A DNA stretch of 64,000 bases from Sarcocystis neurona (taxonomy: Eukaryota > Apicomplexa > Conoidasida > Eucoccidiorida > Sarcocystidae). The stretch covers positions 922,856 through 986,855 of the forward strand of contig KL647305.1 in assembly GCA_000727475.1 (NCBI GenBank). The letters run 5' to 3'. This document shows, piece after piece, positions 1 to 12,706 of this stretch (positions are counted from its first letter, which is position 1; each line of letters opens with the position of its first letter). Position numbers and translations under genes: made by a program. The notes beneath the pieces are model-generated. The model ran no database searches and was not told the origin of the DNA. It saw nothing but the letters and a program-made list of their open reading frames with translations.

Positions 1-1531
1 GCAGACGCGAGAAGTTTTCGATGCTTTCCGTGTAGGTTCTTCTCTGGCTCGTGCATTGTATGCGTCTGGTTCCTTATATGTTGGGCACATGTACTTCGTG
101 CGTAGGCGCTTCTCGAAGCCGACTGCGTCTGCGTGCGTCGTTCTTTCAAAATCCCCTTTACTTTCCATTCCATGCTCTGCGTGCACTACTGTCCACATCG
201 TGCTCTGCGTGGTTCCGTCTGCACGCATATATTTTTGCTATGGTAGCGCACTACCCGATATAAATAATTATGTGCATCTAAGGAACGTGTACGTGTGTAC
301 TGTGGGTATGTATATCTTTTCTTATGTTTTCTTATACATGTACATATATATATATATATGTTTACACACATTAACCTTTCTTTTGTGTATCCACGCAGAA
401 GTGTGTTAAACTCATATAACTGAATAGACATAGAGGTAGACAGACACTTGCCTACGTACGTACGTCCACTTGTGAATACATGTACACCTCTTTGTGGATA
501 TGAACCGTTCCATGGGGCTTGTGGTAATCTAATAAGAACATGTCAACTCAGAGAACAATTGAAATGGATCCAGCCGTATACACCACAGATGTACATGTGT
601 CTGTAAGGACAAGTATGTATGTGTCTGCCTGTCTGTGTGTGAAAATGTTTATTTCTACGTGCCTGTAAATATGTGTGTGTAGGCATACATGTACACAAGT
701 GTACGTATGTATGAGGGTATATACATGCTTCACGAATTATTCACTTTTTTAATTTGGATGTGTTGAGCGTTCACGCACACTGAGTTGTACCTGCGTTTGC
801 CCGCGTGCCCCTGCACGCACCAGCTTGCTTATCGTCCCGCAGGCATTTTTCCGTATGCCTTGTTCGCTCTCTCCACAGCAACCTCAGCGTGGCTTCCCCT
901 TTTTATGTGCTCCTCGCAGCACGTGCATGCTGCATAGTGTTTTCTCCCTGCATTCACGGCCTTATTCCTTTCTGTTTGCGAATTTTCCTGTCGAGCTCAG
1001 CACGCCTCGTTTTTCTGTTGTCCGTGCGTATCTCGTATCTATCCAGTTGATCTGCGTATCTTCTCCCGTCTTTCCTGCGTGCGTCTCTCTCCAGTTACGC
1101 CTTTACTCATTTCCGTCTCGTTACGTCTTCGCGCATCTGTCGTCTTTGCGACCTGCGTGCGTGTCTTTTCCTTCGTTCCTCTGTGCATTTGCGTGCTGAG
1201 TTTGCACGTGCGCTTTGTCTTCTCTATTGCTCTCTTCCGCGTCCATTTTCTGTCCTTCGTTTTTTCACTTGTGTTTGTCTTCCTCAGTTCCGCACCGAAA
1301 TTTCATGCTCTGCTACAGGCACGTACTTTCTCCTCGATATTTTATACGTGCATTTTGACTTCTCACTCTCGCTGCACGTTATTCCTTGTCTACGTGTGTA
1401 TAACCTTGCCTTTCTGTCCGTCTTGTGCATGTCTGATCTATTTGTTGTTCTGCATGCCTTTGTTTTGTACAATATATTATGTCCACTTTCCCTCCGCTTA
1501 TCTTGTCTTCATGCGTGCAATGCTTGTACAG
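1..1531 (+). other. non-coding DNA upstream of the first recognised CFAP20 exon
   Basis: Positions 1-780 are alternating purine-pyrimidine microsatellite DNA with TA, TG and ACGT runs. Positions 780-1530 are strongly pyrimidine-rich on the plus strand and end in an acceptor (AG at 1530-1531). I looked here for the missing first CFAP20 coding exon (about 18-20 residues) and did not find it. It lies in this stretch in a form I missed, or upstream of the window. Confidence 0.6.
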
Positions 1532-4500
1532 GTCGAAGCCGTTGCAAATATGGGACAAACACGTGCGCAATGGGCACATCAAGCGGCTCACGGATAAGGA
1601 TATCCAGAGCTGCGTGCTGGAAATTATGGGGACGAATGTTTCGACTACGTATGTAGTCTGTCCAGCAGATCCCGAGCAAACCCTCGGTGTTCGTCTCCCC
1701 ATTCTCGTGATGATTCTCAAAAACGTATGTTTTTCACAGATATAGACCCTGTTGCTGCTGCTGCTTTCCTATTCGATCGACTCCACTCATGGGTGGACCA
1801 CATACATATTAGGAACACGTGGGTGAATTTCTGTACACAATTATGTGTATGTCTGCCCATCGGCGGTTTGCGGCACTCACTTGCATATTTACGCTTTGAC
1901 CTGTACTGACACATGTATGTACCTGTACGTACATTTTTATCCATATGATTGGTGACATTTGCTTTTGTACACATGTGTGTATGTATGGGTGTATATATAT
2001 ATATATATGTACACACATATATACATATGCTTTCCTCTCCCGCCATGTCCATCTGTCTCCTGTCCATCAATCTTCATACGTATACATGTATTCCCTCCCT
2101 TTATATGTGAAGACGCACGAGTTTGTAGGGTGCACTAGCGGAAGCAGTGGGAGTAAGTACACCTGTAATGCGTGTAATATACGCAAGAGCCAGGGGATTT
2201 CTGTGGTGATACTCACTAGCTCATACTCTGGCAGCCGCTGCGCTGCTTGTGCTGCTTGTGTTTTTGTATGGCTGTGTGCCACTCTTTTATGGGTGATTGT
2301 GTACGAGTGAGGATAGTACACTCGAAAGTCCGTCTACGTGTGTACACGTTTGTATACGCAGGAGTTGGTTAACTGTATCACTGAAGGAGTCGTATATATG
2401 TGGGTATTCTTCCATGGGAATGTACAAGTGGAAACTTACTGTGTATGCGTATGTGTGCACTGACACACGTATTCGAAACCAAATGGTAGTCGGGAAAAAG
2501 GATATTTCTATGGCTGTGTACATATATATATATATGTATATATGCAAATATGTATGGATACGCGTACGTGTCCACATGCGCACGCGTATTTAGAAAAATG
2601 TCTGTACATATAAACATCTAGATAAGGATACGTAGAGAAATGTATAGAGAGACTGTGTAAGTGCATACGCGTGCCCGTGTACCTCTGTATTTAGAGAGGG
2701 ATGCGTAAGTACCTGTTCCGCATGTATGTGGTTCCTGCAGATGAAGAAGTACTTCACTTTTGAAGTGCAGATTCTGGACGACCAGAACATCCGCAGGCGC
2801 TTTCGTGCCTCCAACTACCAGGTACCCATTCGCTAGGAAGTCTGTCGCTGCTTCTTGCCATCGTAGCCGTAATACCGCGTGCAAAAGTACCTGCAGTATT
2901 AGTAGTGCTACTGCAGCAGGATGTAGTAGTTATAACAGCTGACGTCTAGCAGCTGGAAGGGGAGGAGCAGTAGGAGTGGTGCAGTGGTGATGGTAGTAGT
3001 AGTAGTTTTGTCGTGATGGTGGCGGTGTGTAGCAGCAGAGCTATAATGCTAGATCGAGCCGTACCAGCGCGGTTATATTATTAGCATTATTGAGTATTTA
3101 ATACAAAGCAGTATAGCTCTGCTGGTAGCATTCGTTGTACCAGCACGCTGGCAGAAGGAGTGGTGAACACACATTACTGTTACCGTGTCAAAAGGGCGAA
3201 TCGTAATGATACCGGTAGTTACAACTGTAGATCAACGCTGATGTCTTGCTTGCAAAAGGATTAGTCGGTACACTCGTGTTTAGTAGTTGCCATCGTTGCA
3301 GCAGTAGTAATCTCACGGTAGTGTCATAACAGTATGGTGCAGTACAGGTGGCGTATTGTAGGAGTACTGTAGGTGTGTTCTGGAAGCATCGTAGTATGTT
3401 GGAATTGATGGTAATTTGGTGGCAGCAGAAGGAGCCGTCGACACAGAAGCATCCCAGCGGTGAAAGCAGAATTGGTCCATTCGCTAATACGAGCTACAGT
3501 AATGCTGAGTACTGTGCAGTGTAGGAGACAATATGTAAGAGGAGCACTAGTATTTATAATGTGATAACGGTGATTGTGTAACTGCTGTAGACGAAATAAA
3601 AAGAATACTCCAGGGATACTAGTAGTATTGTGCCTTCGAATCTTACGTGCTGTTGTCGCTGGACAACTAGCAATGATAGCAGTAGTAGTACGACTAGTGA
3701 TAATAGCGGTAGTGTAGTAGTAGTAGTAGTAGTAGTGGCAGTAGTGGAAGTACTGTGGTGGTGACGGTGACATCAAGGCAGCAGTCGGGAAAGTAGCATT
3801 CGTAGTCGTTCAACATTACTAGTAGTATCAGCGTATTTTTAGTAATAATTACAAATGTTATATATGTAGTAGAAATAGGTGCTGGTAATAGTTGTTGTAG
3901 CTAAAAGTATTGCTGTGTAGTCTCAGTAATCGTCAGATGTGTAGCTGCAGTTGTTTTATCACAGTAAAGGTAACAGCTGTAAGGGTGGTTCCAACAATAG
4001 TAGTATTATCAGAACTAGTATTGATAGTAACAGTAGTTGTAGTCCTCCTGAAACTAGTAGCAATATTAGGAGAGACCTGGTCGATTGTGGCTGCGGTGGC
4101 AAAGTGAATAGTGGCACAAGTCGCGATGCTGTCACACGAGCAGGAGCGCAAGATAATAGTGATGTGGGTAGCCCCTGTGTAGTGACACAGCGTTCTACTG
4201 CCGGCCGCAGCAGCAGCAGAGAATATACTACTGTAATACTAGCAGGTATTACTATAGGAGTACTAAGAGTGACGGTGGTGTAGTTATAAGCAGTGCAGGA
4301 GACTCACTATTGATACTAGCCTTCGCAGGCGAAAGACTTGGACCAACACAAGTACTAATACCAATAGAAATAGCAGTGGTGGTAGTGGCAGTAGTAGTGT
4401 AGTAGTGGTAGTAGTAGTAGTAGCGGTAGTAGTCGCCGTGGAAGTAAGAGTGGTCAATGCATTCGCAGAGGAGTATATGCAGGATTGCTGGCGTGCAGAA

Positions 4501-5645
4501 TTGTACTTCCTTTATCCTCCGCCTCTTTTCCACCTTTCGTACTGTTTCAGTAGTTGTCCTTTTCCACATATTCACGTTCCTTGTTGCGTGTAGCGTCCGC
4601 GGCTGGAATGCTGTCCTTTTTTTATGTGTTACTCCTGCACGTATGTCCTTCAGTTTCACATGCTGTTCTAGTTTCCCTGTACTCATTCCACTGCTGTGCT
4701 GTTGCTACTGTATGTCGCTCCGTTCTGTTTTTTGTTTTTTCTTCTCACCTGCTCCTGCGGCTGTGGCTGCTGCTACTACAGCCATCCTTCCGGTCCTTCA
4801 TCTTCGCCTGGGACACTGCGGTTGTTGCCGGCAGTGCTGTTGCTGCTACCGCTGTTATCGGGACTGCCGCTGCTGGTGCTGTCACCGTTGCTTGCTTTCT
4901 ACGTGTTGCCGCTGTCATTGCTGCTGCGTTCGTTGCAGCCGTCTCCATCTTCTTTTTCCTCCTGCTATTGATGACGCTGCTGTCTATCGTCGTGTCTTTT
5001 CTGGTGCTGGTAGTGTTCTTGGTGCTGCAGCATTTCCCGCTACGTTTTTCCTCCTGCTGCTGCTGTAAGCGCGTTGAGCGGCTGCTGCTGCAGTCATCCG
5101 TTCTCTTCCGTGACTACTGCTGCTGGTGTTGCTGTGGCGCTTCTTGTCCTCTTGCTGCTGATGCTGCTGCTGCCACCTTTGGCACTCATCTCTATTCCTT
5201 TACCCATCCGTGTGGTGAGCTCTCTTGCTGCTGCTGCACGTCGTGCTCCTACTGCAGCCGCAGCTGCTGGTGGTGGCACTGATTCGTCTTCACTGCTGTT
5301 GCTGCGGTGTATTTGCTGCGGCTGTGGGCCGGTTGTTCTAATCTTTTTTCTTCCTTTTCCTCTCTGGGATTTCTGATGCTGCCACTCTTGCTGCAGAGCA
5401 CCACTCGAGTCAAGCCTTTCGTCTGCACGATGCCTATGCGACTGGACGAAGGGTGGAATCAAATTCAATTCAATTTAGCAGACTTCACAAGAAGAGCGTA
5501 CGGCACAAACTACGTCGAAACGCTTCGGGTGCAGATTCACGCAAACTGCCGCATTCGTAGGATTTACTTCAGTGACCGCCTGTATGGGGAAGAAGAGCTT
5601 CCTGCTGAGTTCAAGCTTTTTATGCCAGTGCAGAAACATCAGTAA
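1532..5645 (+). CDS. CFAP20: CFAP20 / Bug22 (DUF667) ciliary and axonemal protein; 5' exon missing
   Basis: CFAP20 is a small, extremely conserved axoneme and basal-body protein that sits at the inner junction of doublet microtubules. In coccidia the flagellated stage is the microgamete. Three exons are clear: 1532-1724, 2741-2821 and 5397-5645, all with GT-AG introns. Exon 1532-1724 enters with one base completing a Gly codon and reads [17 protein letters not shown], then [19 protein letters not shown]. Exon 2741-2821 reads [13 protein letters not shown] then [10 protein letters not shown]. The last reads [56 protein letters not shown] and ends [15 protein letters not shown] before TAA. These follow the family end to end. 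The visible 173 residues compare with roughly 193 in animals, so only the first ~18-20 residues are missing. The 2.6-kb second intron is unusually large for such a short gene. Identity is certain; the start is unknown. Confidence 0.95.
2822..5396 (+). other. CFAP20 intron with a TAG/GTA triplet field and a CTG triplet field
   Basis: This 2,575-base intron has two compositional halves. About 2900-4460 is dominated by GTA/TAG/AGT triplets, with a pure (GTA)n-like run near 3716-3737 and a short CAG run near 4208. About 4490-5390 is pyrimidine-rich and full of CTG triplets on the sense strand, ending in the acceptor CTTGCTGCAG at 5387-5396. Several apparent open frames here (for example 4554-5282) are Leu/Cys/Val-rich readings of the CTG field and are not genes. 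Confidence 0.75.
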
Positions 5646-8103
5646 TCGAAGATGAAAAAAGGCAGAAGAAAGAGAGACGCAAAGAGCAAAAGGTCAAAAA
5701 CGATTTTGAACAAATACAGAAGAATCACGCAAGAGCAAGAAATAAACAAGCAACTCGTCAAAAACTACATCTAGACGCTCGTTTCTCCGTCGGGCTGCAG
5801 AAATATACACCTGATGGTATATACGTACAATTATGCGTATATGTGTACGCATATATATATATATTGAATAGTGTGTATACATACGTACATGTATGGCACT
5901 GTGTACGTTGAGAAGATATGAGTAATATGCAGCAACACGCAGGTTAAAATACCTGCCGCCGCTGTTGAATTGTCTAGTCATGTTCAGGTCACTGGATTTT
6001 GATACGAGCAATTCCACGTGCATGGCTAAATTATCAGTTGTGTCCACGTTCACATAGACGTCTGTTTGATGGACTTGTATGGGGCAGTGTGTTTGAATTT
6101 ATATGTGTGCAGCAAACAGGTGTGTGTATATAAATATAATTAAGGAGGAATTTCTAGGTCCTTTCGTGTCTATACATGTAACGCATACACATTTATTTGT
6201 AATAGTGTATACGTATACATATATGTGTATATATTTTATGTGTACTGTGCGTGTCTCCTGATGGACATGCGTGTACAGCTGTCCACATGTTCACATATAG
6301 TCTACACACACAGGTGTGTCGATGTATATGTCTACTGGGACAGCCCTGCATATGCCTGTCTCTCTCTCTCCTTATATATATATATATATCGGTACGTGCG
6401 CGTGTATATCTGTAGAGACGTACACGTATATAGACATGTATGTAGGTTCACACATATATTTGCTCACAAGTCGTACGCCGATGTGATGCTGTAGGTGTAC
6501 AGGTAGTCGGACGGATATAAACTTATGTGTACACGTATATATACATTTAGATACATGTATGTAAGTATATTTCCTCTTGTATAGACTCGTAGGCCGCAAA
6601 ACGTATACACACAGATTTCCACACACGCCAATATCATATATATTCGAACGTGTGTAGAGATATAGATATACACATATAGATTCAAATACATATGCATATA
6701 TATATGTATATATTCTCGCGTATAGGTACTTATGAATCCCGGCCTGACGTATGATGGCAGCGTCTGGGTTTCGCAGTGACACAGGTCACCACATGAGAGC
6801 AGGCGGGAGGACGGCCTTGCAGCATTCTTGCTCTTGCAGCAGTACCGCTCAGGTTGATGGGGTCCTTCATTTTTTTTTCCAGTTTGCTGCGTGCGAGCTA
6901 GCTCTTCGAGTATGCTAGCATTTCTTCCTTGTGAAAGAGGCGGTGCGGTCTCTGGTCGATGCTGCTGCTGCGCCGGTTTTCTCGTAGTCTGCTCCTACAG
7001 TGCTGCAGCGTCCGCATTTTTGCCTCTACAAACAGACACGCCTTTACACCGGAGATGTAGCCACATCTATACAGAACCCTCTGCTTCCCCGCCTGCGGTG
7101 GCGCAGTATTACGTACATCTGTCTGAGACGAGACGCATATAGAAGCTATTCAATATTTGTGTACGTTTACCCATATGTAGTCGTACGCACAACACTCACG
7201 TGGGTCTGCGTACGCGTATACGTACGCAATTCTTTATCTACGTACACGCCAGTGCACCTCCAGATACACAGAGGGTACTACGCACGCCCGAAGCCCCGTA
7301 AACTCGCCTGTGCTTGCGAAAGAATTTCAGCGTTTGCTTGCGAAAAGCACCTCAGGGTTTGCGTGTCGTGGTTGTAGATGTGCTGCAGAAGTGTGTTGGA
7401 TATTGGTATTAAATATAGATATACATACCTGTATACAAAATGATGCAAGTATATCGCCGGTGGCGCACGGAGGCACACTGACTGTAAGAGCGTTAGTAAA
7501 TATCTAGGGCTGCATATCGATATCTCTTGTGTGAGTAGCGCACCGTCTCGTGCGCAGCAGGCAGTGGCATTTCAACAACTTCAACGAAAATGTTATGTTT
7601 ATTGAGAGACCTCCCTGCCTTGAAAAGATTTAAGTCATCTGTCCTCAGATAGTGTGTCGAAACAAGGGGTTTAGCAAATAGGTTTATGTGTTATAGTTGC
7701 ATGTGTTGACTCATGTTACATATAACTGTATGTGTAGATATGCTTATCTGCACATTATATATGTACGTATGTGTATGTGTAGGTGTGTTTGCGTATACAG
7801 CATAAATCATCTGTCATTGTTTTTCCACTAAGAGAAAAATTGTCTTCAAAGCGGACAATGACACGTTTGATAAAAACGGACTGGCTATCAAATTAGTTCT
7901 GTAGAAGAACGCGGAACTACTTACGTCTGATATCCTGTACGTGTGTATACGTGCTCACGCGTACCTCTGTGAAAACGGACCTACCTACGCATACTAGTAC
8001 GTAAACGCACGTATATGTGCGTAACCGGAATTTCCATATCACGCACGTATGCGTGAACATGTGTGTTTATGTCGAGGATTTTCTTTAGGTGCCTCAGTGC
8101 CTG
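5646..8103. other. intergenic, microsatellite-rich; no gene seen
   Basis: After the CFAP20 stop comes a short A-rich stretch, then long alternating TA/TG/CG/CA runs (5810-6720) and a mixed stretch to 8100. Open frames here read mostly Tyr, Ile, Val, His and Thr, as expected from TATATA and TACGTG repeats. I see no supported exon. Confidence 0.6.
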
Positions 8104-8318
8104 TCAACCTTTTCCTTGGAAGACAGCCCTGGTTTCTTGAATGTGTTTTTTTAACAATATACTTTTTCCTGTGTCAATACTTTTTGCTGCAAGCTGTCCC
8201 TCCGATCTACTATTAAAAAGACTTCCTTCTGTCCAAGAAAGGGGATCAGTTCTTCCTTCGTATTCTACAAGGCTGGCTTCTTCATCTCTAGCTAAGATCG
8301 AAGACGCGGGCACATGCT
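8104..8318 (-). CDS. candidate terminal exon, unrecognised
   Basis: On the minus strand a pyrimidine-rich acceptor (TTGCCCCTCTGTGTTCAG, ending at 8319) is followed by an open frame that begins HVPASSILARDEEASLVEYE and ends HIQETRAVFQGKG before TGA at 8104. Composition is balanced and acidic/basic, unlike the repeat-derived frames around it. No family is recognised and no upstream exon could be joined. It may be a gene remnant; the stretch 7500-9060 is one of the microsatellite-poor segments. The plus strand of the same interval is also open. Confidence 0.3.
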
Positions 8319-8756
8319 CTGAACACAGAGGGGCAAGTAGCTACTTTCAGTATCTGTCACGCTCTTCCTTCCCGTTCTCCCTCACCTTCGGACAAAGGTT
8401 TTTGTTGTGAATATCAGTGTTACTGATACGTATTTCCTCAAGCGGATAGGCGCTTCTAATACGCGTTGTGCAAAACCGTGGGAATGTTTGTGAACACCGA
8501 GGGATCAACAAAAGTACATCTAATAAAGACTTGTGTCACTGACGGAAATATTTCCTTAGTGTCGTTTCTTGTATTGTTGATAAGTATCCACGCGTATAAG
8601 ACCCGAGGGTTTGGTAGAACTTCTGAAGGGCACAGAGCTTATAAAGAGAGGCCTTCACCCCGCGTGACAACAGATTTCGAGTGTATTTTTGTAACCGAAC
8701 AAAAATCTCATTCAGCCGCAGATTGACTGTAACACGGCAGGTATGCTTTCCAAGGG

Positions 8757-8900
8757 ATGACGTCACTTGAAGGCGTATCCTCTTTGTGCTTGAAATCAAC
8801 TAGAACGGTTCACTTTGAAGTCGAGAAGCCTGCGGACGACAAAAATGTGAAGTACGGACACGATTTCAGAAACGACGTGTTGTGCCTGAAAACCTGGTAA
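8757..8900 (+). CDS. candidate small ORF or first exon, 47 residues, unrecognised
   Basis: An ATG at 8757 opens a frame MTSLEGVSSLCLKSTRTVHF continuing to KYGHDFRNDVLCLKTW and TAA at 8898. The residue mix is natural and the frame is free of repeats. A possible donor (GTAACG at 8898) overlaps the stop, so it could instead be a first exon. The frame downstream (KYSADLRRTHSRIPGKN, from about 8910) is open to about 9306, but I could not join it convincingly. I do not recognise it. Confidence 0.3.
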   Translation: MTSLEGVSSLCLKSTRTVHFEVEKPADDKNVKYGHDFRNDVLCLKTW

Positions 8901-9767
8901 CGTGGAGAAATACTCAGCAGACCTTAGAAGAACTCACTCTCGTATTCCTGGCAAAAATGTCTGTGCGTTCAACTTGAAGGAAACAAGCACCAGTGGAAAG
9001 TTGTGTCTGTTCACCACAGAAGGAGAAGCATTACCGCGTAAAAACTCTATGCACTTGCAAAACTGTACATATTTTTGCGTCTCTGTCGCAGTGCCTTCGT
9101 GCGTCTACGTGTACAATGATATCTATGTGTGCATGTGCCCACGTGTGCGTATCTGTACACACGTGCCCATACATTCATACATACACATGTATATACGTAG
9201 TATGCATGTATATGTATGTATACACATATATATGTACAAAATCATACTTGCAAATTCCGCAAATGTGGACACACGTGTCTACTTTGGTACACGTGTATCT
9301 GTGTAGCGTTACTAAGACTCAAAGTAGACGTGGGACGAGCTCGGGAGGTATACACAGGAGTGTTTGTATACGGATAGACGATACAGGTGTGGTAATATAC
9401 ATGTATGTGTACGTACGTCTACCGGTGTGTGTCTAGAGGTACGCGTGTACGTAGGCGTGCGTGTACCCACGTACGTATTTTGCCAGCCACGAAGAAATGT
9501 TTCATACAAACGCGTTTACACAAGTATGCAGGGGACAGTAAAGTTTCCATTCGTCCAGCCGCGTAATGTTCAGAAGCATTTGAGAACGCGTCCTAGTGGC
9601 CATGAATCACGAACAGGGGAAAAAGTACCTGTTCTTTTGTTGTTTCGTTTTGATATCGCTTCCCCACAAGACACTCTTTTCTTGTGTTGTTGCATCTTGG
9701 CTTTGCGGTAGCCTTCACTGTTCCTACCTCGCATTTTTGTTCGAAGTAGGAGATTAGGGAGATTTTT

Positions 9768-9944
9768 CTAAGGGTGCAACCCTGTTATCGGATGCTGGGC
9801 CGATAAACCCCAGTCTGGGTTTAAGCTTTCCTGAAGTTGCCTTTTCCAGCTCTCGTGCTGCTGCTCTAGATAAGGGACAAAAACCGTATCCACAGCAGGA
9901 GAAATAACTTCTCCTGCTGCAGTGGCAATCACTGCCACATCCTT
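9768..9944 (-). CDS. candidate terminal exon, unrecognised
   Basis: The minus strand reads a 3' splice-site-like CACCCAG, then an open frame starting KDVAVIATAAGEVISPAVD, through VPYLEQQHESWKRQLQESL, to a stop at 9768. The Gln/Trp/Lys-rich amphipathic stretch and lack of repeats favour coding. The acceptor has no long pyrimidine tract and no partner exon was identified, so this could be a remnant. Confidence 0.3.
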   Translation of the reverse strand, partial: KDVAVIATAAGEVISPAVDTVFVPYLEQQHESWKRQLQESLNPDWGLSAQHPITGLHP

Positions 9945-10413
9945 CTGGGTGTATAGTCGTGTATACACCCACGTGTGTGTACGCGCACATACATGCATTA
10001 CTTATATGTATGGCTATGTATTTATGTATGAGCAAACCTTGTATTGTCTCATACGTGCGTACACACGTATCTATCTATTTACATGTATACATGTGTGCAT
10101 ATTCTCTAGATGACCGTGGACATGTGTGACGCGTGTGTGTATGCGCATAGATTGCCTACCTGATAAGGACACGCGTGTGCAGTCATTTATGCAGACATCT
10201 GTCGTACGGTGGTAGGCATTCATAGAGACGCAACACAGAGACATGCGAATTATGTACTCCGCTTATATGTACAACTCCAGATATATTCTTCAGCGTTCTC
10301 GTGACTGAGAAGAAAAGAAAGAGGGGCTCTTCCTGCGACGATAAGGTGCCGAAATCTTTTTCGAAAGGGAACGCAGGTGCGCGGTGCACAGCTTTGTTTT
10401 TTACCTCTAGTAG

Positions 10414-10462
10414 TACTACGACGACACCTACTTGAATCTGGCATACTGCGATTACTTTGACG
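10414..10462 (+). CDS. candidate internal exon, unrecognised
   Basis: A strong acceptor tract (GCTTTGTTTTTTACCTCTAG, then TAG ending at 10413) precedes a 49-base open segment reading YYDDTYLNLAYCDYFD, and GGTAACA follows as a donor at 10463. Aromatic and acidic residues dominate. I considered and dropped a reverse-transcriptase reading of YYDD because nothing around it supports one. It might belong with the candidate exon at 11221-11350, although their phases do not join directly. Confidence 0.25.
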
Positions 10463-11220
10463 GTAACATATACGTAGTGAGCAATCTCCCAGATTACTGC
10501 TGTCTACATGTTGCATTTCTCGTGGTAGGGTAGTGATATGTGCCACTACTACTAAGCAGTATTAATATATATATTTGTTACATATTGGGAAGCTCGTATT
10601 AACTGGCCACTAGCTGTGACCAGCAGTGAAACGACTACTTGGAAAGGTTGAAAAAGAGTTCCTGCGTGTGTGCGTGTTTCTCCTGTCCTCCTGGAAAAGA
10701 AAAAGGAACAAAAAGAAGGGGACTTGACAATTAAACGGAACGAAGCCTACGTGCGCATGCACCTGACACACGCAGTCGTGAGGCATACTCGTGGATTTTC
10801 CCTCCTACAGGGAGCGTGTAGCTATGTATAAATATGCTAACAGATATATTTACACATATGTATATGCATGTGTATATGTATATATAAACCTGTGTAGGTG
10901 TTTTTGCAAGTATTTACACATACACACACATATATTTATGTATATTTGCATATACACACTCACGCATGTGTAGATATTTACCCACACACGTGTAGACAGA
11001 CATATATATATATATATACGCACATAACGTATACCCATACATATAAATATAATGATGTATCCAGGTGACGTGAACGTATAGCAGTTAGCACTACACTTAC
11101 ACATACGTGTGTGGATATACATTTTTTATATATATTCATGTAGAAGTAGAAGGAGCTCATGCGCGTGGATGTTGTCTCAGTTGTAGCGTTTGATTAAGCA
11201 CGTCTGTTGTTGTACGACAG

Positions 11221-11350
11221 GGACTTCGTTTTTCGCTTGTACAGGAAGGCCTTTATCAGCAACAAAAAGAGCAGCAGCAGCAGCAGACGCGTTTGGCTGC
11301 TGCACAGAAGAGACACCGTGAAGGGGGCAGCTCCCCGGCCTGCGCCGTGA
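11221..11350 (+). CDS. candidate exon with CAG run, frame ambiguous
   Basis: After an acceptor at 11219-11220 two plus-strand frames are plausible. One reads DFVFRLYRKAFISNKKSSSS and stops at 11348. The other reads EGLYQQQKEQQQQQTRLAAA and runs on into a TA repeat. The CAG run (about 11272-11288) on the plus strand fits the exon-associated triplet orientation seen elsewhere in the window. No partner exon is established. Confidence 0.3.
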
Positions 11351-11964
11351 AGGCAGGATATATGGATGCGACTGTACATACACATCTACATATATATATA
11401 TATATATATATGTGTGGGAACAGATGCACCAGTACACACAGACAGGTATACACGTACGTATACGAACACGTATATCTTTATACTGAGACAAACCCACACA
11501 TATACATAGATACACCGGTATATGCGTGTACATGAGTGAACGTATCCGAACGTATTTATACAACTTTGCATATGTATAGAGAAGCGCAATAGCCATACAG
11601 AGTATATAAACACGCCCGAAGATGCAGATTTATGCTGCTGTCTCATTTGCTTTGAGTCTCTCCCTCGTCTTCGTATCTCTATATGTTCACACATATTTAC
11701 GAAAGAAGCCTCCCCATTAAAGCGTTCGTACACTTTTATGTATGCTTATATAAACTTGCGTGGAGAGAGTCCTATATGAATGGTGGAAAAGGATGTAGAT
11801 ATACGTCCGTAGGTGCACCGACACATACGCACCTAATGTAGAGGGCAGAGAGGAACGGGAAGAGAGGTCCGCGTACGTACAATCGCAAAGCCGCATTTAT
11901 ATGCACAAGAAGAGAGACGGGTGGAACTATCACCACACACGTGCGAAGACTCAAGAAAACCCAG

Positions 11965-11997
<33 letters not shown>

Positions 11998-12706
11998 TCT
12001 TGATACGCACGCGAATATTGGAAGTCTTGCAATCCTTCAGATGAGAAATGAACGACCACTGAAAGGCTATGTAAAAATCTATATGCACATGTGTGTCTGC
12101 GTATATGTACACATATATATCTATGGATACGTATATATTTGTATGCCTACATCCACGTAAACACTTCACTCTCTCTCCCTCTGTATACACATATATATAT
12201 ATATGTATGTACATGTATATATATATATGTGTATGCAGATATACGTGCACAGAGACGTGTTTTTCAGAAGTCAAACAGATGCAATTATTCCTGTCTCTTC
12301 TTCTGCGACTCACACCCCGCGGTTAGGCTGAATCTCAGAGACTGCTACACGTACACGCCGAAGGCGCGTGTGTGCCTACAAATCTACCTCCACGCGAGGA
12401 CCTCGATACACACATGTATAGAGCTAGGTGAAGATTCGTGTCGTCACCCGTCCCTCTGTGTGTATTCTATCTCCACACACATATGTGATATACAAAAATT
12501 CATATATAGATATATATATGCGTCGAGAGTAGTGACCAGTATTTGGTCTGGTATCCATGCAGGTATGCACACACGTGTGCAAAAGATTCTGAGTAAAACG
12601 TTGCAGAGACGTAGACAAACACATGTCTAGGTGGGGCTCAGGGGAAGGACATTCACCGTGAATGTTGCAAGCAAATTGGCAACAGACGTATGCAAGCAAA
12701 AAACAC
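11351..12706. other. microsatellite-rich intergenic DNA with long TA runs
   Basis: This holds an uninterrupted TA run at 11965-11991 and further runs near 11390-11412 and 12190-12230, set in alternating purine-pyrimidine DNA. The open frames are Tyr/Ile/Val/His repeats on both strands. It lies just downstream of the 3' end of the Gln-rich minus-strand gene, so a 3' UTR is probably included. No gene is seen. Confidence 0.6.
11965..11991. repeat. (TA)n microsatellite
   Basis: A perfect TA run of about 27 bases in the intergenic DNA 3' of the Gln-rich gene. Confidence 0.9.

Noticed and set aside
4554..5282. 242-codon Leu/Cys/Val-rich plus frame
   Set aside because: A reading of the CTG field in the CFAP20 intron; no family features, and the spliced CFAP20 exons bracket it.
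10414..10462. YYDD as a reverse-transcriptase catalytic motif
   Set aside because: No hydrophobic strand pattern, no other polymerase motifs and no long terminal repeats nearby.
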